Positions 1-6,121 are shown, counted from the first letter of the stretch. The stretch: 10,459 nt of DNA from CAZONU01 sp965370045 (GCA_965370045.1 CBDUSI010000138.1:1-10459), one strand, 5' to 3'. The notes: generated by a model not told the origin, from the sequence alone. Numbers and translations are program-made.

Positions 1-310
1 CATGGCGGCGATGTATCAAGAGTTCGCGGGCCGCGTTCTCGGCGGCGGTTTCGTCATCGCCCTTGAGCAGCATGCACAAGCCCTTGATGGTCTCGCCCTC
101 GGCTTCCGCGAGGCGCAGCTTCTCCGCGCGCTCGAACAATGGCCCCCAGACCTCGGGATGGTCGATGGAGAACGTAACCAGGTCGCCAACAGCGGCGCCG
201 GTAGCAGTGGCGATAGCCTCCCACTCCGCGCCCCGCGCGAACAGGCGCGCAGCGTCGATAAGCACCTCGCGCGGGAAGGGGATTTCCCGGCTGGCGGTGT
301 CCTTTATCAC
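1..310 (-). CDS. Phage-like helix-turn-helix protein, partial (C-terminus beyond window edge)
   Basis: This open frame starts at GTG (310-308) and runs without a stop off the left edge, giving at least 103 residues. It begins VIKDTASREIPFPREVLIDA. A GGGGGAGAGGA ribosome-binding stretch lies 4-5 bases before the GTG, and an exact-consensus promoter lies further upstream. Residues ~15-60 look like a helix-turn-helix: an 'AARLFARGAEWEAIATATG' helix pair, then 'FSIDHPEVWGPLFERA'. Residues ~63-103 form an acidic/alanine helical segment with 'LLKGDDETAAENAARELL'. A short HTH followed by a helical 'L..LL.gdd...r..AArelL' tail is the layout of small terminase-like or other phage HTH proteins; that assignment is by pattern only. 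No large terminase or other phage gene is visible, because the downstream side lies outside the window. A generic DNA-binding protein is the main alternative. Confidence 0.72.
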   Translation of the reverse strand, partial: MIKDTASREIPFPREVLIDAARLFARGAEWEAIATATGAAVGDLVTFSIDHPEVWGPLFERAEKLRLAEAEGETIKGLCMLLKGDDETAAENAARELLIHRRH

Positions 311-358
311 GAAGTCCTCTCCCCCGATAACTGGTCACCGGCCACCGACAACTGCTAT

Positions 359-387
359 ATTATACACCGACGCCGACAGAATGTCAA
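359..387 (-). promoter_or_regulatory. Exact-consensus sigma70-type promoter for the phage-like HTH gene
   Basis: On the minus strand, TTGACA (387-382), a 17-base spacer and TATAAT (364-359) match the housekeeping consensus at every position. Transcription would start near 352, leaving a leader of about 42 bases before the GTG at 310. Such a strong promoter on a small phage-like gene suggests that it is either highly expressed or normally held off by a repressor. Confidence 0.85.
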
Positions 388-391
388 GCAG

Positions 392-411
392 ATAATACAG
401 AATAATACAGA
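392..411 (-). repeat. Two tandem 10-bp repeats just upstream of the consensus promoter
   Basis: Two exact head-to-tail copies of ATAATACAGA (plus-strand sense) occupy 392-401 and 402-411, ending 4 bases upstream of the -35 box of the minus-strand promoter. Copies in phase at one helical turn, AT-rich and in a GC-rich genome, could be an operator or activator site or an UP-element-like stretch. No binding protein can be named. Confidence 0.5.
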
Positions 412-545
412 GAAAATGCAAGTGGCTGTATAAGTGACGGTTACAAGCGTCGAAAAGGCTGTTTTTGACTCCGATGCTCGCTCTCGGCTTCTGACAACCG
501 GCCACCTTCAACCCGCAACCCCACCTCGAAACTCAAGCTGTTGTC

Positions 546-574
546 TTGACTTCCTCCGCGCGGGGCGACATACT
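546..574 (+). promoter_or_regulatory. sigma70-type promoter for the small membrane-protein gene
   Basis: TTGACT (546-551), a 17-base spacer and CATACT (569-574) match the housekeeping consensus at 5/6 and 4/6 positions. The predicted start near 581 leaves about 34 bases before the possible leader ORF at 615 and about 98 before the membrane-protein gene at 679. Confidence 0.6.
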
Positions 575-614
575 GAAATGGAGAAAGGGCCCGGAACCGG
601 CAGGAGGAAAATTA

Positions 615-689
615 GTGTTATGTCCCCGGATTATTATGGAAACAGAGCAGGTACTTTCCGCCTACGGAAGGATAGCACATGTGGCTTAA
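615..689 (+). CDS. Possible 24-codon leader ORF overlapping the membrane-protein gene
   Basis: A GTG at 615 sits 7 bases after a perfect AGGAGG (602-607), the ideal arrangement for initiation. The frame (VLCPRIIMETEQVLSAYGRI...) runs 24 codons to TAA at 687-689 and overlaps the start of the next gene (ATG 679) by 11 bases in another frame. That geometry would allow translational coupling. The product has no recognisable family or regulatory run of one amino acid. An ATG at 620 in a different frame (24 codons, ending 694) could use the same AGGAGG with a looser spacing of 12. It is too short for codon statistics to decide, so this is a candidate only. Confidence 0.35.
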   Translation: MLCPRIIMETEQVLSAYGRIAHVA

Positions 690-990
690 CATAGCCGGAG
701 TGGGATTGCTGATGATTGGATTAGCATTGGACCTACTGAACCTCTGGTGGGCCTCTATTCCTCCAACTAAAGGCAACCAACATAAATCAGGTTTGTTTAT
801 CGTTCCGGCCGTCTTGTACGCAGGTGGCGTGTTTGCTCTTAGGGTGGAGGTGAGTGCAATTGCGCGATTTGGCTTCGTTGCGGCTGGCATCTTCTTTCAT
901 GGGTTTTGCTACTTGGTGGCAGGTTGGGTGTTCGACAAGCTGAAAGGTGAAGGGGTGAAAGGGTCCAGCGAGGTCGAACAGGAGGAATGA
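679..990 (+). CDS. Small three-helix membrane protein of unknown function
   Basis: This 103-residue protein starts at ATG 679 with GGAAGGA (666-672) six bases upstream. Hydrophobic segments lie at about residues 3-24 (with 'LLMIGLALDLL'), 37-54 (ending 'YAGGVFAL') and 63-84 (with 'FVAAGIFFHGFCYLVAG'). The polar linker 27-36 carries IPPTKGNQHK. The tail from residue 86 is charged and ends in a run of glutamates, probably cytoplasmic. I do not recognise a family. The gene stands alone between a promoter at 546-574 and a possible terminator after 1000. Its codon use is less GC-rich than that of the trp genes, consistent with the accessory character of this end of the window. Confidence 0.75.
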   Translation: MWLNIAGVGLLMIGLALDLLNLWWASIPPTKGNQHKSGLFIVPAVLYAGGVFALRVEVSAIARFGFVAAGIFFHGFCYLVAGWVFDKLKGEGVKGSSEVEQEE

Positions 991-1000
991 GCGTTCTGGG

Positions 1001-1041
1001 GGCCTGGGTGACACCGGGCCTGTTGAAAAAGCTTTCTTTTT
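1001..1041 (+). terminator. Possible weak intrinsic terminator after the membrane-protein gene
   Basis: GGCCTGG (1001-1007) can pair with CCGGGCC (1014-1020), with one G-U pair, around a six-base loop. A T-rich stretch with a five-T run follows only after 15 further bases (1032-1041), so the classical close stem-plus-T-tract arrangement is missing. It begins 10 bases after the stop codon at 990, which is the main support. Confidence 0.3.
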
Positions 1042-1090
1042 GAGTCGGTAGATATTATAGTGGGAGTCGTGGGGGGGGTGGAGGACTGAT

Positions 1091-1174
1091 ATGACCGGCC
1101 GTCAGGATCTGCTGCGGGAACTGGCTAAGCGCATCTGGAATCCGGCCAACCTCCTCGCGGAGGTGACCAAATGA
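1091..1174 (+). CDS. 27-codon ORF overlapping the RhuM-family gene
   Basis: ATG 1091 follows GGAGGA (1080-1085) by 5 bases. The frame begins MTGRQDLLRELAKRIWNPAN and ends at TGA 1172-1174, which overlaps the ATG of the next gene (ATGA). Good ribosome-binding spacing and the 4-bp overlap indicate a translated ORF coupled to rhuM. The peptide is amphipathic and matches no family I can name. 'LAKRIWNPANLL' loosely recalls the N-terminal 'LW..ad.LR' helix of HsdM methyltransferases, so it could be the start of a deleted type I modification gene; that is a guess. Confidence 0.45.
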   Translation: MTGRQDLLRELAKRIWNPANLLAEVTK

Positions 1175-2268
1175 GCGGGAACACGCCCCTCCCGCCCGGC
1201 GGGGAAGTGATCGTCTACCAGACCGACGATGGCCGGGGCCGCATTCAAGTCCGGCTGGAGGGCGAAACCGTTTGGCTGTCCCAACGCCTTCTCTCCGACC
1301 TCTACCAGATCGGGGTAAACACGGTAAGCCACCACATCAAGGGCGTTTACGGCGACGGTGAGCTTCTGCCCGAGGCAACTATTCGACAATATCGAATAGT
1401 TCAAACCGAGGGAGGCAGGCAGGTCGAACGGCTGGTGGACCACTACAACCTCGACATGATCCTGGCTGTCGGCTACCGGGTGCGCTCGCCTCGGGGCGTG
1501 CAGTTCCGCCAGTGGGCGACCGAGCGCCTGCGCGAGTACCTGGTCAAGGGCTTCACGCTGGACGACGACCGCCTGAAGGGCCGCGACAGGCTGGCCGACC
1601 ACTTCGACGAGCTGCTAGCCCGCATCCGCGACATCCGGGCCAGCGAGAAGCGGGTCTACCAGCGCATCCGGGAGATATTCTCGCTCGCGCCCGACTACGT
1701 GGAGGGGGAAGAGGAGACGCAGGCCTTCTTCGCCACGATGCAGAACAAGATGCACTACGCTGTCGCCGGCATGACCGCCGCCGAGATCGTCCGGCGGCGC
1801 GCCGACGCGGGCAAGGCCAATATGGGGATCAGCGCCTGGAGCGGTAGCCGGGTCTTGAAGCGCGACGTGACGACGGCCAAGAACTACCTGGCCGAGAAGG
1901 AAATCGACACTCTCAACCGCATCGTGGTCATGTTCCTGGACCAGGCCGAGTTCCGCGCCCAGCGGCGCCGGGACATCAGGATGCTGGAATGGGAGGGAGT
2001 CCTGGACAAGTTCCTCCGGGACACCGAACTGCCGGTCCTGGCCGACGCGGGCTCGGTGAGGCACGAGGAAGCGCTCGAATGGGCGCACGGACAATACGAC
2101 GCCTTCGCCGAGCGCCGGCGACTGGCGGCCGAGGCGGCGGCCGAGGCGCGTTACCTGGACGATCTGCGCGACTCGGCCCAGGCGCTGGAGGCAGAACGCA
2201 AGAAGCTCACCGCGCCGAAGGGCAGGAAGAAGAAGGGCAAGACGAACTCGAAAAGCTCCCAGAAGTGA
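1171..2268 (+). CDS. rhuM: RhuM-family protein (virulence protein RhuM, Bro-N-like N-terminus)
   Basis: This 365-residue protein matches the RhuM family along its length. It opens with 'EVIVYQTDDGRGRIQVRLEGETVWLSQ' (residues 12-38). A putative helix-turn-helix lies at about 37-60 ('LSDLYQIGVNTVSHHIKGVY'). The family core follows at 91-128, including HYNLDMILAVGYRVRS and 'QFRQWATERLREYLVKGF', then the helical C-terminal half with 'NKMHYAVAGMTAAEIV' (192-207). Length is close to family norm, with an added alanine-rich helix (316-345) and a lysine-rich tail (344-365). RhuM genes are widespread in genomic islands and often lie beside type I restriction genes; the biochemical role is not established. 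ATG 1171 follows GGAGGT (1159-1164) by 6 bases and overlaps the preceding small ORF. No restriction genes are visible here, so it may be a solitary island remnant, but the frame is intact. Confidence 0.9.
   Translation: MSGNTPLPPGGEVIVYQTDDGRGRIQVRLEGETVWLSQRLLSDLYQIGVNTVSHHIKGVYGDGELLPEATIRQYRIVQTEGGRQVERLVDHYNLDMILAVGYRVRSPRGVQFRQWATERLREYLVKGFTLDDDRLKGRDRLADHFDELLARIRDIRASEKRVYQRIREIFSLAPDYVEGEEETQAFFATMQNKMHYAVAGMTAAEIVRRRADAGKANMGISAWSGSRVLKRDVTTAKNYLAEKEIDTLNRIVVMFLDQAEFRAQRRRDIRMLEWEGVLDKFLRDTELPVLADAGSVRHEEALEWAHGQYDAFAERRRLAAEAAAEARYLDDLRDSAQALEAERKKLTAPKGRKKKGKTNSKSSQK
1377..1401. repeat. Perfect 10-bp inverted repeat inside the RhuM coding region
   Basis: AACTATTCGA (1377-1386) and its exact complement TCGAATAGTT (1392-1401) flank a 5-base loop (CAATA). 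It lies at codons 69-77 of rhuM, in 'EATIRQYRIVQTEG', and is clearly AT-richer than its surroundings. It could form an RNA hairpin or be a protein-binding palindrome; chance is also possible. Confidence 0.55.
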
Positions 2269-2357
2269 ATGTTACCAACCTATGACCCTGCCCGCGCCCC
2301 GGGCGGCAATCCCTGAACTCGGAGTCCTCCCTCGCCCGGCCCCCCGGCCATCGTCGC

Positions 2358-2386
2358 TTGCTTCCCGTCCCGGCCTTCAATAGAAT
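2358..2386 (+). promoter_or_regulatory. Probable promoter of trpBA
   Basis: TTGCTT (2358-2363), a 17-base spacer and TAGAAT (2381-2386) lie 56 bases upstream of the trpB start. The -10 box matches consensus at 5/6 and is the same TAGAAT found with a perfect -35 box before the gene at 8435. The -35 match is weak (3/6). The leader shows no run of Trp codons or attenuator hairpins. Confidence 0.45.
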
Positions 2387-2441
2387 GGCGCGGTCCCGCT
2401 GGTGCCGTGTTGACGAAGTCATTGGGGGGTAAGCAGGTCTT

Positions 2442-3704
2442 ATGATTGGCGAGAGCAAGATGCCCGACTCGCGGGGGCGCTACGGCCGGTTCGGCGGGCG
2501 CTTCGTGCCCGAGACGCTGGTCCCGGCGCTCGACGAGCTGGAGGCGGCCTTCACCGAGGCCCGCGACGATCCCGACTTCCAGGCGGAGCTGGGCCGCTAC
2601 CTCGCCGACTACGCCGGCCGGCCCACGCCGCTGTACTACGCGGCCAACCTCTCGGCGCTGGCCGGCGCGCGCGTCTACCTCAAGCGCGAGGACCTCTGCC
2701 ACACCGGCGCGCACAAGATCAATAACACCCTGGGCCAGGTGCTGCTGGCCAAGCGCATGGGCAAGACCCGGTTGATCGCCGAGACCGGCGCGGGGCAACA
2801 CGGGGTGGCCACCGCCACCGCCGCGGCCTTCTTCGGGATGGCCTGCGCGGTCTACATGGGCGAGAAGGACATCGAGCGCCAGCGGCTCAACGTCTTCCGG
2901 ATGCGCCTCCTGGGCGCCACGGTGGTGCCGGTGAGCTCCGGCAGCCGCACGCTCAAGGACGCCATGAACGAGGCCCTGCGCGACTGGGTCACCAACGTGG
3001 GCGGGACCCACTACGTGGTGGGCTCCACCGCCGGGCCGCACCCCTATCCGCTGATAGTCCGCGAGTTCCAGACGGTGATCGGCCGCGAGGCCCGCGAGCA
3101 GCTCCTGGAGCGCGAGGCGCGCCTGCCCGACGCGGTGCTGGCCTGCGTGGGCGGCGGCTCCAACGCCCTGGGCATTTTCTCGGCGTTCCTGAACGACGCG
3201 GACGTCAAGCTCTTCGGGGTGGAGGCCGCCGGCGATGGGCTGACCACCCGGCGGCACGCGGCGGCGATCCTGGCCGGGCGGCCCGGGGTGCTGCACGGCG
3301 CCTACACTTGCCTGCTCGACGACGAGGACGGCCAGATCCGCCCGACCCACTCCCTGGCCGCCGGGCTGGACTACCCCGCGGTCGGCCCGGAGCACTGCTA
3401 CCTGGCCGAGAGCGGCCGGGCGACATACCTCACCGCCACCGACGACGAGGCCCTGACCGCCTTCGAGGACCTGGCCCGCACCGAGGGCATCATCCCGGCC
3501 ATGGAGAGCGCCCACGCCCTGGCGCGGCTGGCCGACGTGGCCGAGCAGATTCCCGCCGGCGGCATCGTGCTGCTCTGCCTCTCCGGGCGCGGCGACAAGG
3601 ACGCCGAGGGCGCCGAGGAGTTCCTGCGCCGGCGGAACGAGATGCAGGCGGCCGCCGACGACCTGGGCCCGGTCCGGGCCCTGGGGGCGGGGGGCCTGCC
3701 GTGA
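2442..3704 (+). CDS. trpB: Tryptophan synthase beta subunit
   Basis: TrpB is the PLP-dependent subunit that condenses indole with L-serine to make L-tryptophan in the cytoplasm, working as an alpha2-beta2 complex with TrpA. The 420-residue protein shows the expected order of motifs: 'DSRGRYGRFGGRFVPETL' (9-26); 'KREDLCHTGAHKINN' (81-95), with the PLP-binding Lys92; 'ETGAGQHGVATA' (114-125), with the catalytic Glu114; the phosphate-binding GGGSNALG (237-244); and 'CLSGRGDKD' (379-387), with the pyridine-contacting serine. The length is slightly above the usual ~395-400 because of a short Gly/Ala-rich C-terminal extension. ATG 2460 (MPDSRGRYG...) is an equally plausible start; neither candidate has a strong ribosome-binding site. 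The stop codon overlaps the trpA start, so the subunits are translationally coupled. Confidence 0.97.
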   Translation: MIGESKMPDSRGRYGRFGGRFVPETLVPALDELEAAFTEARDDPDFQAELGRYLADYAGRPTPLYYAANLSALAGARVYLKREDLCHTGAHKINNTLGQVLLAKRMGKTRLIAETGAGQHGVATATAAAFFGMACAVYMGEKDIERQRLNVFRMRLLGATVVPVSSGSRTLKDAMNEALRDWVTNVGGTHYVVGSTAGPHPYPLIVREFQTVIGREAREQLLEREARLPDAVLACVGGGSNALGIFSAFLNDADVKLFGVEAAGDGLTTRRHAAAILAGRPGVLHGAYTCLLDDEDGQIRPTHSLAAGLDYPAVGPEHCYLAESGRATYLTATDDEALTAFEDLARTEGIIPAMESAHALARLADVAEQIPAGGIVLLCLSGRGDKDAEGAEEFLRRRNEMQAAADDLGPVRALGAGGLP

Positions 3705-4501
3705 GCCGCATAAGCGACTGCTTCGCCTCGCTGGCGGAGCGCAACCGGGCGGCCTTCATCCCCTACGTGACGTGCGGCGACCCTCACCTGGAGGCCAGCT
3801 CCGACGTGATCCGCGTCCTCGCGGAGAACGGCGCGGACATCATCGAGCTGGGCGTGCCCTTCTCCGACCCGATTGCCGACGGCCCGGTGATTCAGCGGGC
3901 CAGCGCGCGGGCGCTGGCCGCGGGCGCCAGCCTCTCGCGAATCATCGACATGGTCGCCGACCTGCGCGGCCAGGGCATCAAGACGCCCTTCGTGCTCTTC
4001 GGCTACTACAACCCGGTGCTGCGCTTCGGCGCCGAACGCCTGGCGCGCGAGGCCGCCGCCGCGGGGGTCGACGGCCTGCTGGTCGCCGATCTGCTGCCGG
4101 AGGAGGCCGGCGATCTGGACGCCGCCTGCCGGGAGGTGGGCCTCGACCGGGTGTGCCTGGTCGCGCCGACCACCCCGGACGAGCGCATCAAGATGATCGC
4201 CGAGCACACCAGCGGCTTCCTCTACGCCGTCAGTCTCACCGGGGTCACCGGCGCGCGCGAGGCGCTGCCCCCGGGCCTTGACGAGTTCCTGGCGCGTATC
4301 AAGAGCCACACCGACAAACCCGTGGCGGTGGGCTTCGGAATCAGCACGCCGGAGATGGTCGCGACCGCCGCGAAGGCCGCCGACGGGGTGGTGGTGGGCA
4401 GCGCCATCGTGCGGCTCATGGAAGAGAACGCCGGCACTCCCGACCTCATGCGCCGGCTGGGCAGCTTCGTCCGCGAGCTGGCCGAGGCCACCCGGCGGTA
4501 A
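3701..4501 (+). CDS. trpA: Tryptophan synthase alpha subunit
   Basis: TrpA cleaves indole-3-glycerol phosphate to indole and glyceraldehyde 3-phosphate, passing indole to TrpB. The start is GTG 3701, overlapping the trpB stop (GTGA); the frame is open far upstream, but that part is antisense-like noise within trpB. The 266-residue TIM barrel has the family's usual length. Catalytic Glu49 (IIELGVPFSDP) and Asp60 (PIADGP) fall at the same numbers as in the E. coli enzyme. Further signatures are FGYYNP (~105), 'SLTGVTGAR', 'VGFGIS' and 'GVVVGSAIV' (phosphate-binding loops). The usual 'GvlvpDLPpEE' segment reads GLLVADLLPEEA, a mild deviation. No terminator is evident after the stop, and a small remnant gene begins 34 bases later, so readthrough transcription is likely. 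Confidence 0.97.
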   Translation: MSRISDCFASLAERNRAAFIPYVTCGDPHLEASSDVIRVLAENGADIIELGVPFSDPIADGPVIQRASARALAAGASLSRIIDMVADLRGQGIKTPFVLFGYYNPVLRFGAERLAREAAAAGVDGLLVADLLPEEAGDLDAACREVGLDRVCLVAPTTPDERIKMIAEHTSGFLYAVSLTGVTGAREALPPGLDEFLARIKSHTDKPVAVGFGISTPEMVATAAKAADGVVVGSAIVRLMEENAGTPDLMRRLGSFVRELAEATRR

Positions 4502-4535
4502 GCGGCGGCGCCACGGCCTGCCAGGAGAGGTATCC

Positions 4536-4737
4536 ATGAGATTCGGAACGCTTTTCGCCGTCCTCGCGGGGGCGGCGATTTCTTTTGCGACCTGCGGCGC
4601 GCGCGGCGGCGAGGCCCTGAAGGCGACAGCCAAGCTGAAGCGTCCAGTTAGTTTCGGGGAGGCGTTCGACGTCGATACCGGCGCGGCCGTTTTCAGAATA
4701 GTGCGTCGACGCCGCGCTGCGCGCGGAGGGCAAGTAG
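4536..4737 (+). pseudogene. Frameshifted small exported-protein gene
   Basis: ATG 4536 has an excellent AGGAGAGG (4523-4530) five bases upstream and encodes a signal-peptide-like start, MRFGTLFAVLAGAAISFATC, then 'SFGEAFDVDTGAAVFRIV'. After about residue 56 the frame turns into arginine-rich noise antisense to the next gene. Just beyond, at 4704-4737, another frame carries VDAALRAEGK and a TAG stop. The same ending occurs in the remnant at 6122-6220 (...GDVFMSVDAALRAKGK), and the segments before it also align ('FDVDTGAAVFRI' with 'NSIDKNRGDVFMS'). The simplest reading is a short exported protein with a one-base frameshift near 4700. The family is unknown. It follows trpA by 34 bases and may be co-transcribed. 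Confidence 0.45.
4703..4737 (+). repeat. 35-bp direct repeat, left copy
   Basis: This starts GCGTCGACGCCGCGCTGCGC and ends at a TAG. It is identical at 34 of 35 positions to 6186-6220 in the same orientation; the single difference is G/A at position 24, a Glu/Lys change in the shared reading frame. The pair brackets about 1.45 kb holding two minus-strand genes. The shared reading (VDAALRA-E/K-GK-stop) shows that both copies are ends of related coding sequences. Confidence 0.8.
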
Positions 4738-4745
4738 GGCGGGCG

Positions 4746-5375
4746 TCATTTCCACCACAGGTAGGGGATGTCGCAGGCGCGGGCGAAGCTGCGCATCACC
4801 CGGCCATCGGTGGTAGATACGCAGTAGTAGCCGCTCCTGCCTCTGTCGGCCCAACCGACCACCTTGAGAAGGGCTTGCTGGCTGTCGGGGGAGCAGGCGA
4901 TGGCAACGGCATGGATGTTGCCGAACGTGTCCTCGGGGTCAAAGACCTTGAACGCCTTGGCGGAGATGTCGACCAGCTTGCCCTCCGTGGGCCTGAATGA
5001 GTGACAGGTGGTCTGGTTGCTGACGCGGTAGTTGTTGATGATGAGCGTCGGGTTCTTCTCGGATCGGCCCCAGAAGAAGCCGACGGTTCGGATTGTTCCA
5101 ACTACCTTTACGCCTTGCTTCGCGCCAGTCTTCCTAACGTAAACAGTGCCGCGCTTCGCGTATGCTGCCCATTTCTTGTTCGGGGAAGAGCTCGACGGCA
5201 CTTTCCCGTCCCAGGCACCGGTGGTGATCTCCGGCGCGGTCATCAGATCGGCGATGTGAGCATTGAAGTGACCGTCGAGATCGCCCCGCGCCGCCGCGCG
5301 CTTCACCGTTGCGTCCGGCCTGCTGCATCCCAGAAGGGCCAGGACGGAGCACACAGCGAGCAGCTTCCTGATCAT
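4746..5375 (-). CDS. Secreted lipoprotein of unknown function
   Basis: This 209-residue protein starts at ATG 5375 with GGAGAGAG a few bases upstream. It has a lipoprotein signal peptide, MIRKLLAVCSVLALLGC, with lipobox LLGC, so Cys17 would be lipidated and the protein anchored to a membrane facing outward. Four further cysteines (124, 161, 185, 201) in the C-terminal half could form two disulfides, fitting an exported fold. Segments such as 'AIACSPDSQQALLKVVG' (158-174) and 'GYYCVSTTDGRVMRSF' (182-197) resemble single blades of beta-propeller repeats, but one blade is not enough to call that fold. I do not recognise the family. It ends 9 bases from the left 35-bp repeat and is convergent with the trp operon. 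No clear promoter is seen: a TTGACA at 5407-5402 lacks a -10 box. Confidence 0.8.
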   Translation of the reverse strand: MIRKLLAVCSVLALLGCSRPDATVKRAAARGDLDGHFNAHIADLMTAPEITTGAWDGKVPSSSSPNKKWAAYAKRGTVYVRKTGAKQGVKVVGTIRTVGFFWGRSEKNPTLIINNYRVSNQTTCHSFRPTEGKLVDISAKAFKVFDPEDTFGNIHAVAIACSPDSQQALLKVVGWADRGRSGYYCVSTTDGRVMRSFARACDIPYLWWK

Positions 5376-5440
5376 GGGCTCTCTCCATCCTGCGGGACCA
5401 CTGTCAATAACTCTATGCCCGAATGGCCGCCGGTCTTTCG

Positions 5441-5485
5441 AAAATAAAAGGCGCGACCCGCTCGCCGCCGCGGACCGCGCCCTTT
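5441..5485 (-). terminator. Intrinsic terminator of the coiled-coil protein gene
   Basis: Read on the minus strand, AAAGGGCGCG (5485-5476) pairs with CGCGCCTTTT (5455-5446), with one G-U pair, around a 20-base GC-rich loop. A T-rich tail (TTTTATTTT) spans 5449-5441. It lies 21 bases after the stop of the gene at 5507-6079 and separates it from the lipoprotein gene downstream, so the two are probably separate transcription units. Confidence 0.75.
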
Positions 5486-5506
5486 CCCTCTGCCCAAGAG
5501 TTTCGC

Positions 5507-6079
5507 CTAACGCTCATCCTCCTCGGCGATGGCCATGAGATAGATTTCGATCATCCGCCGGTAGCGGTCGGGAAACTCGGCGCTCCTTACCTGTATGATT
5601 CTGCGCCGGAGCTTGGCGGGAAGCTCTCCCCACTTGCCGCCGACGGCGGAAAGCTCGGCCCTGGTCTTGTGCATCCCGGTCGGCGGCTTGCCGCCGGAGG
5701 TCAGGAACTCCTCCTGCATCGGGCTGCTGGGGTTCTGCGCGCTGCCGGGTTGAGGTCGCCCCTGGTTGTTGGGGTTGGCGGAGGTCCGCTTGGGGCCCCG
5801 CTGGGGCTTGGGCTCCTTTCCGGGGTCGGGCTTGCCGTCGTTCGGGGGCTGCTGCGCCTCCTCGATCTTCTTGATGAGTTCGTCGAGGCGCTTGAGTATC
5901 TCCTGCTGGGTGAGGCGCACCCTGGCGCCGTGGTGCTCGGCTTCGAGCTTGTCCTTGACCTTGTGCATCTGGGCGGAGATGCCCTTGAGCGTCCGGTTGG
6001 GTTCTTCGCGGCCCTCGCCGGCCGGCGTCGTGGTCCCCAGCAGCACGAGAGCGGCCGGTATCAACAGCGCGCAACGCAT
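5507..6079 (-). CDS. Exported coiled-coil/linker protein of Planctomycetota type
   Basis: The chosen start is ATG 6079, giving 190 residues, because AAAGGAG lies 6 bases upstream and a signal peptide follows at once (MRCALLIPAALVLLGTTTPA). The frame stays open to 6274, but that part overlaps a plus-strand remnant and lacks a ribosome-binding site. After the signal peptide, residues ~30-76 form a charged coiled coil with 'LTQQEILKRLDELIKKIEEAQQ'. Residues ~77-135 are a low-complexity P/Q/G/N linker. The C-terminal block 149-186 (KWGELPAKLRRRIIQVRSAE, then 'FPDRYRRMIEIYLMAIAEE') is the conserved part. I know this architecture from Planctomycetota and related bacteria, often near MoxR/Bat-type aerotolerance or secretion genes, but no such gene lies here. 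The molecular function is unknown; a periplasmic scaffold or partner role is an inference. Confidence 0.82.
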   Translation of the reverse strand: MRCALLIPAALVLLGTTTPAGEGREEPNRTLKGISAQMHKVKDKLEAEHHGARVRLTQQEILKRLDELIKKIEEAQQPPNDGKPDPGKEPKPQRGPKRTSANPNNQGRPQPGSAQNPSSPMQEEFLTSGGKPPTGMHKTRAELSAVGGKWGELPAKLRRRIIQVRSAEFPDRYRRMIEIYLMAIAEEDER

Positions 6080-6121
6080 AGCTTGCTCCTTTCCGCGGGC
6101 CACGTTCTTCAACCGGTATGA

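Larger units (their letters stand above)
311..614. other. Divergent intergenic region
   Basis: About 300 bases separate the minus-strand HTH gene from the first plus-strand ORF. The region holds the minus-strand promoter and its tandem repeats, and the plus-strand promoter at 546-574. I see no convincing gene between them (about 412-545): the frames that cross it have atypical composition and no ribosome-binding site. No RNA gene or strong hairpin was recognised. Confidence 0.6.

Noticed and set aside
1015..1031. Similarity of GGGCCTGTTGAAAAAG to the MITE end (GGCCGTTGAAAAA)
   Set aside because: Only about 13 bases match and one insertion is needed; there is no matching inverted end or element body nearby, so it is not called an IS remnant.
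2269..2441. Possible trp attenuator or leader peptide before trpB
   Set aside because: No short ORF with Trp codons and no antiterminator/terminator hairpin pair with a T tract was found.
3308..3700. Upstream extension of the trpA frame
   Set aside because: The extension is arginine/proline-rich noise inside trpB; GTG 3701 gives the normal TrpA N-terminus and places the catalytic residues at E. coli numbers.
2280..4633. Long open frames on the minus strand (about 411 codons each) antisense to trpB and trpA
   Set aside because: They mirror high-GC third positions of the trp genes, have biased, low-complexity composition (Gly/Ala/Arg/His-rich), and show no family motifs.
5402..5407. TTGACA on the minus strand upstream of the 209-residue lipoprotein gene
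   Set aside because: The -10 position at 17 bases falls on the ribosome-binding site (GGAGAG), so a functional promoter there is unlikely.
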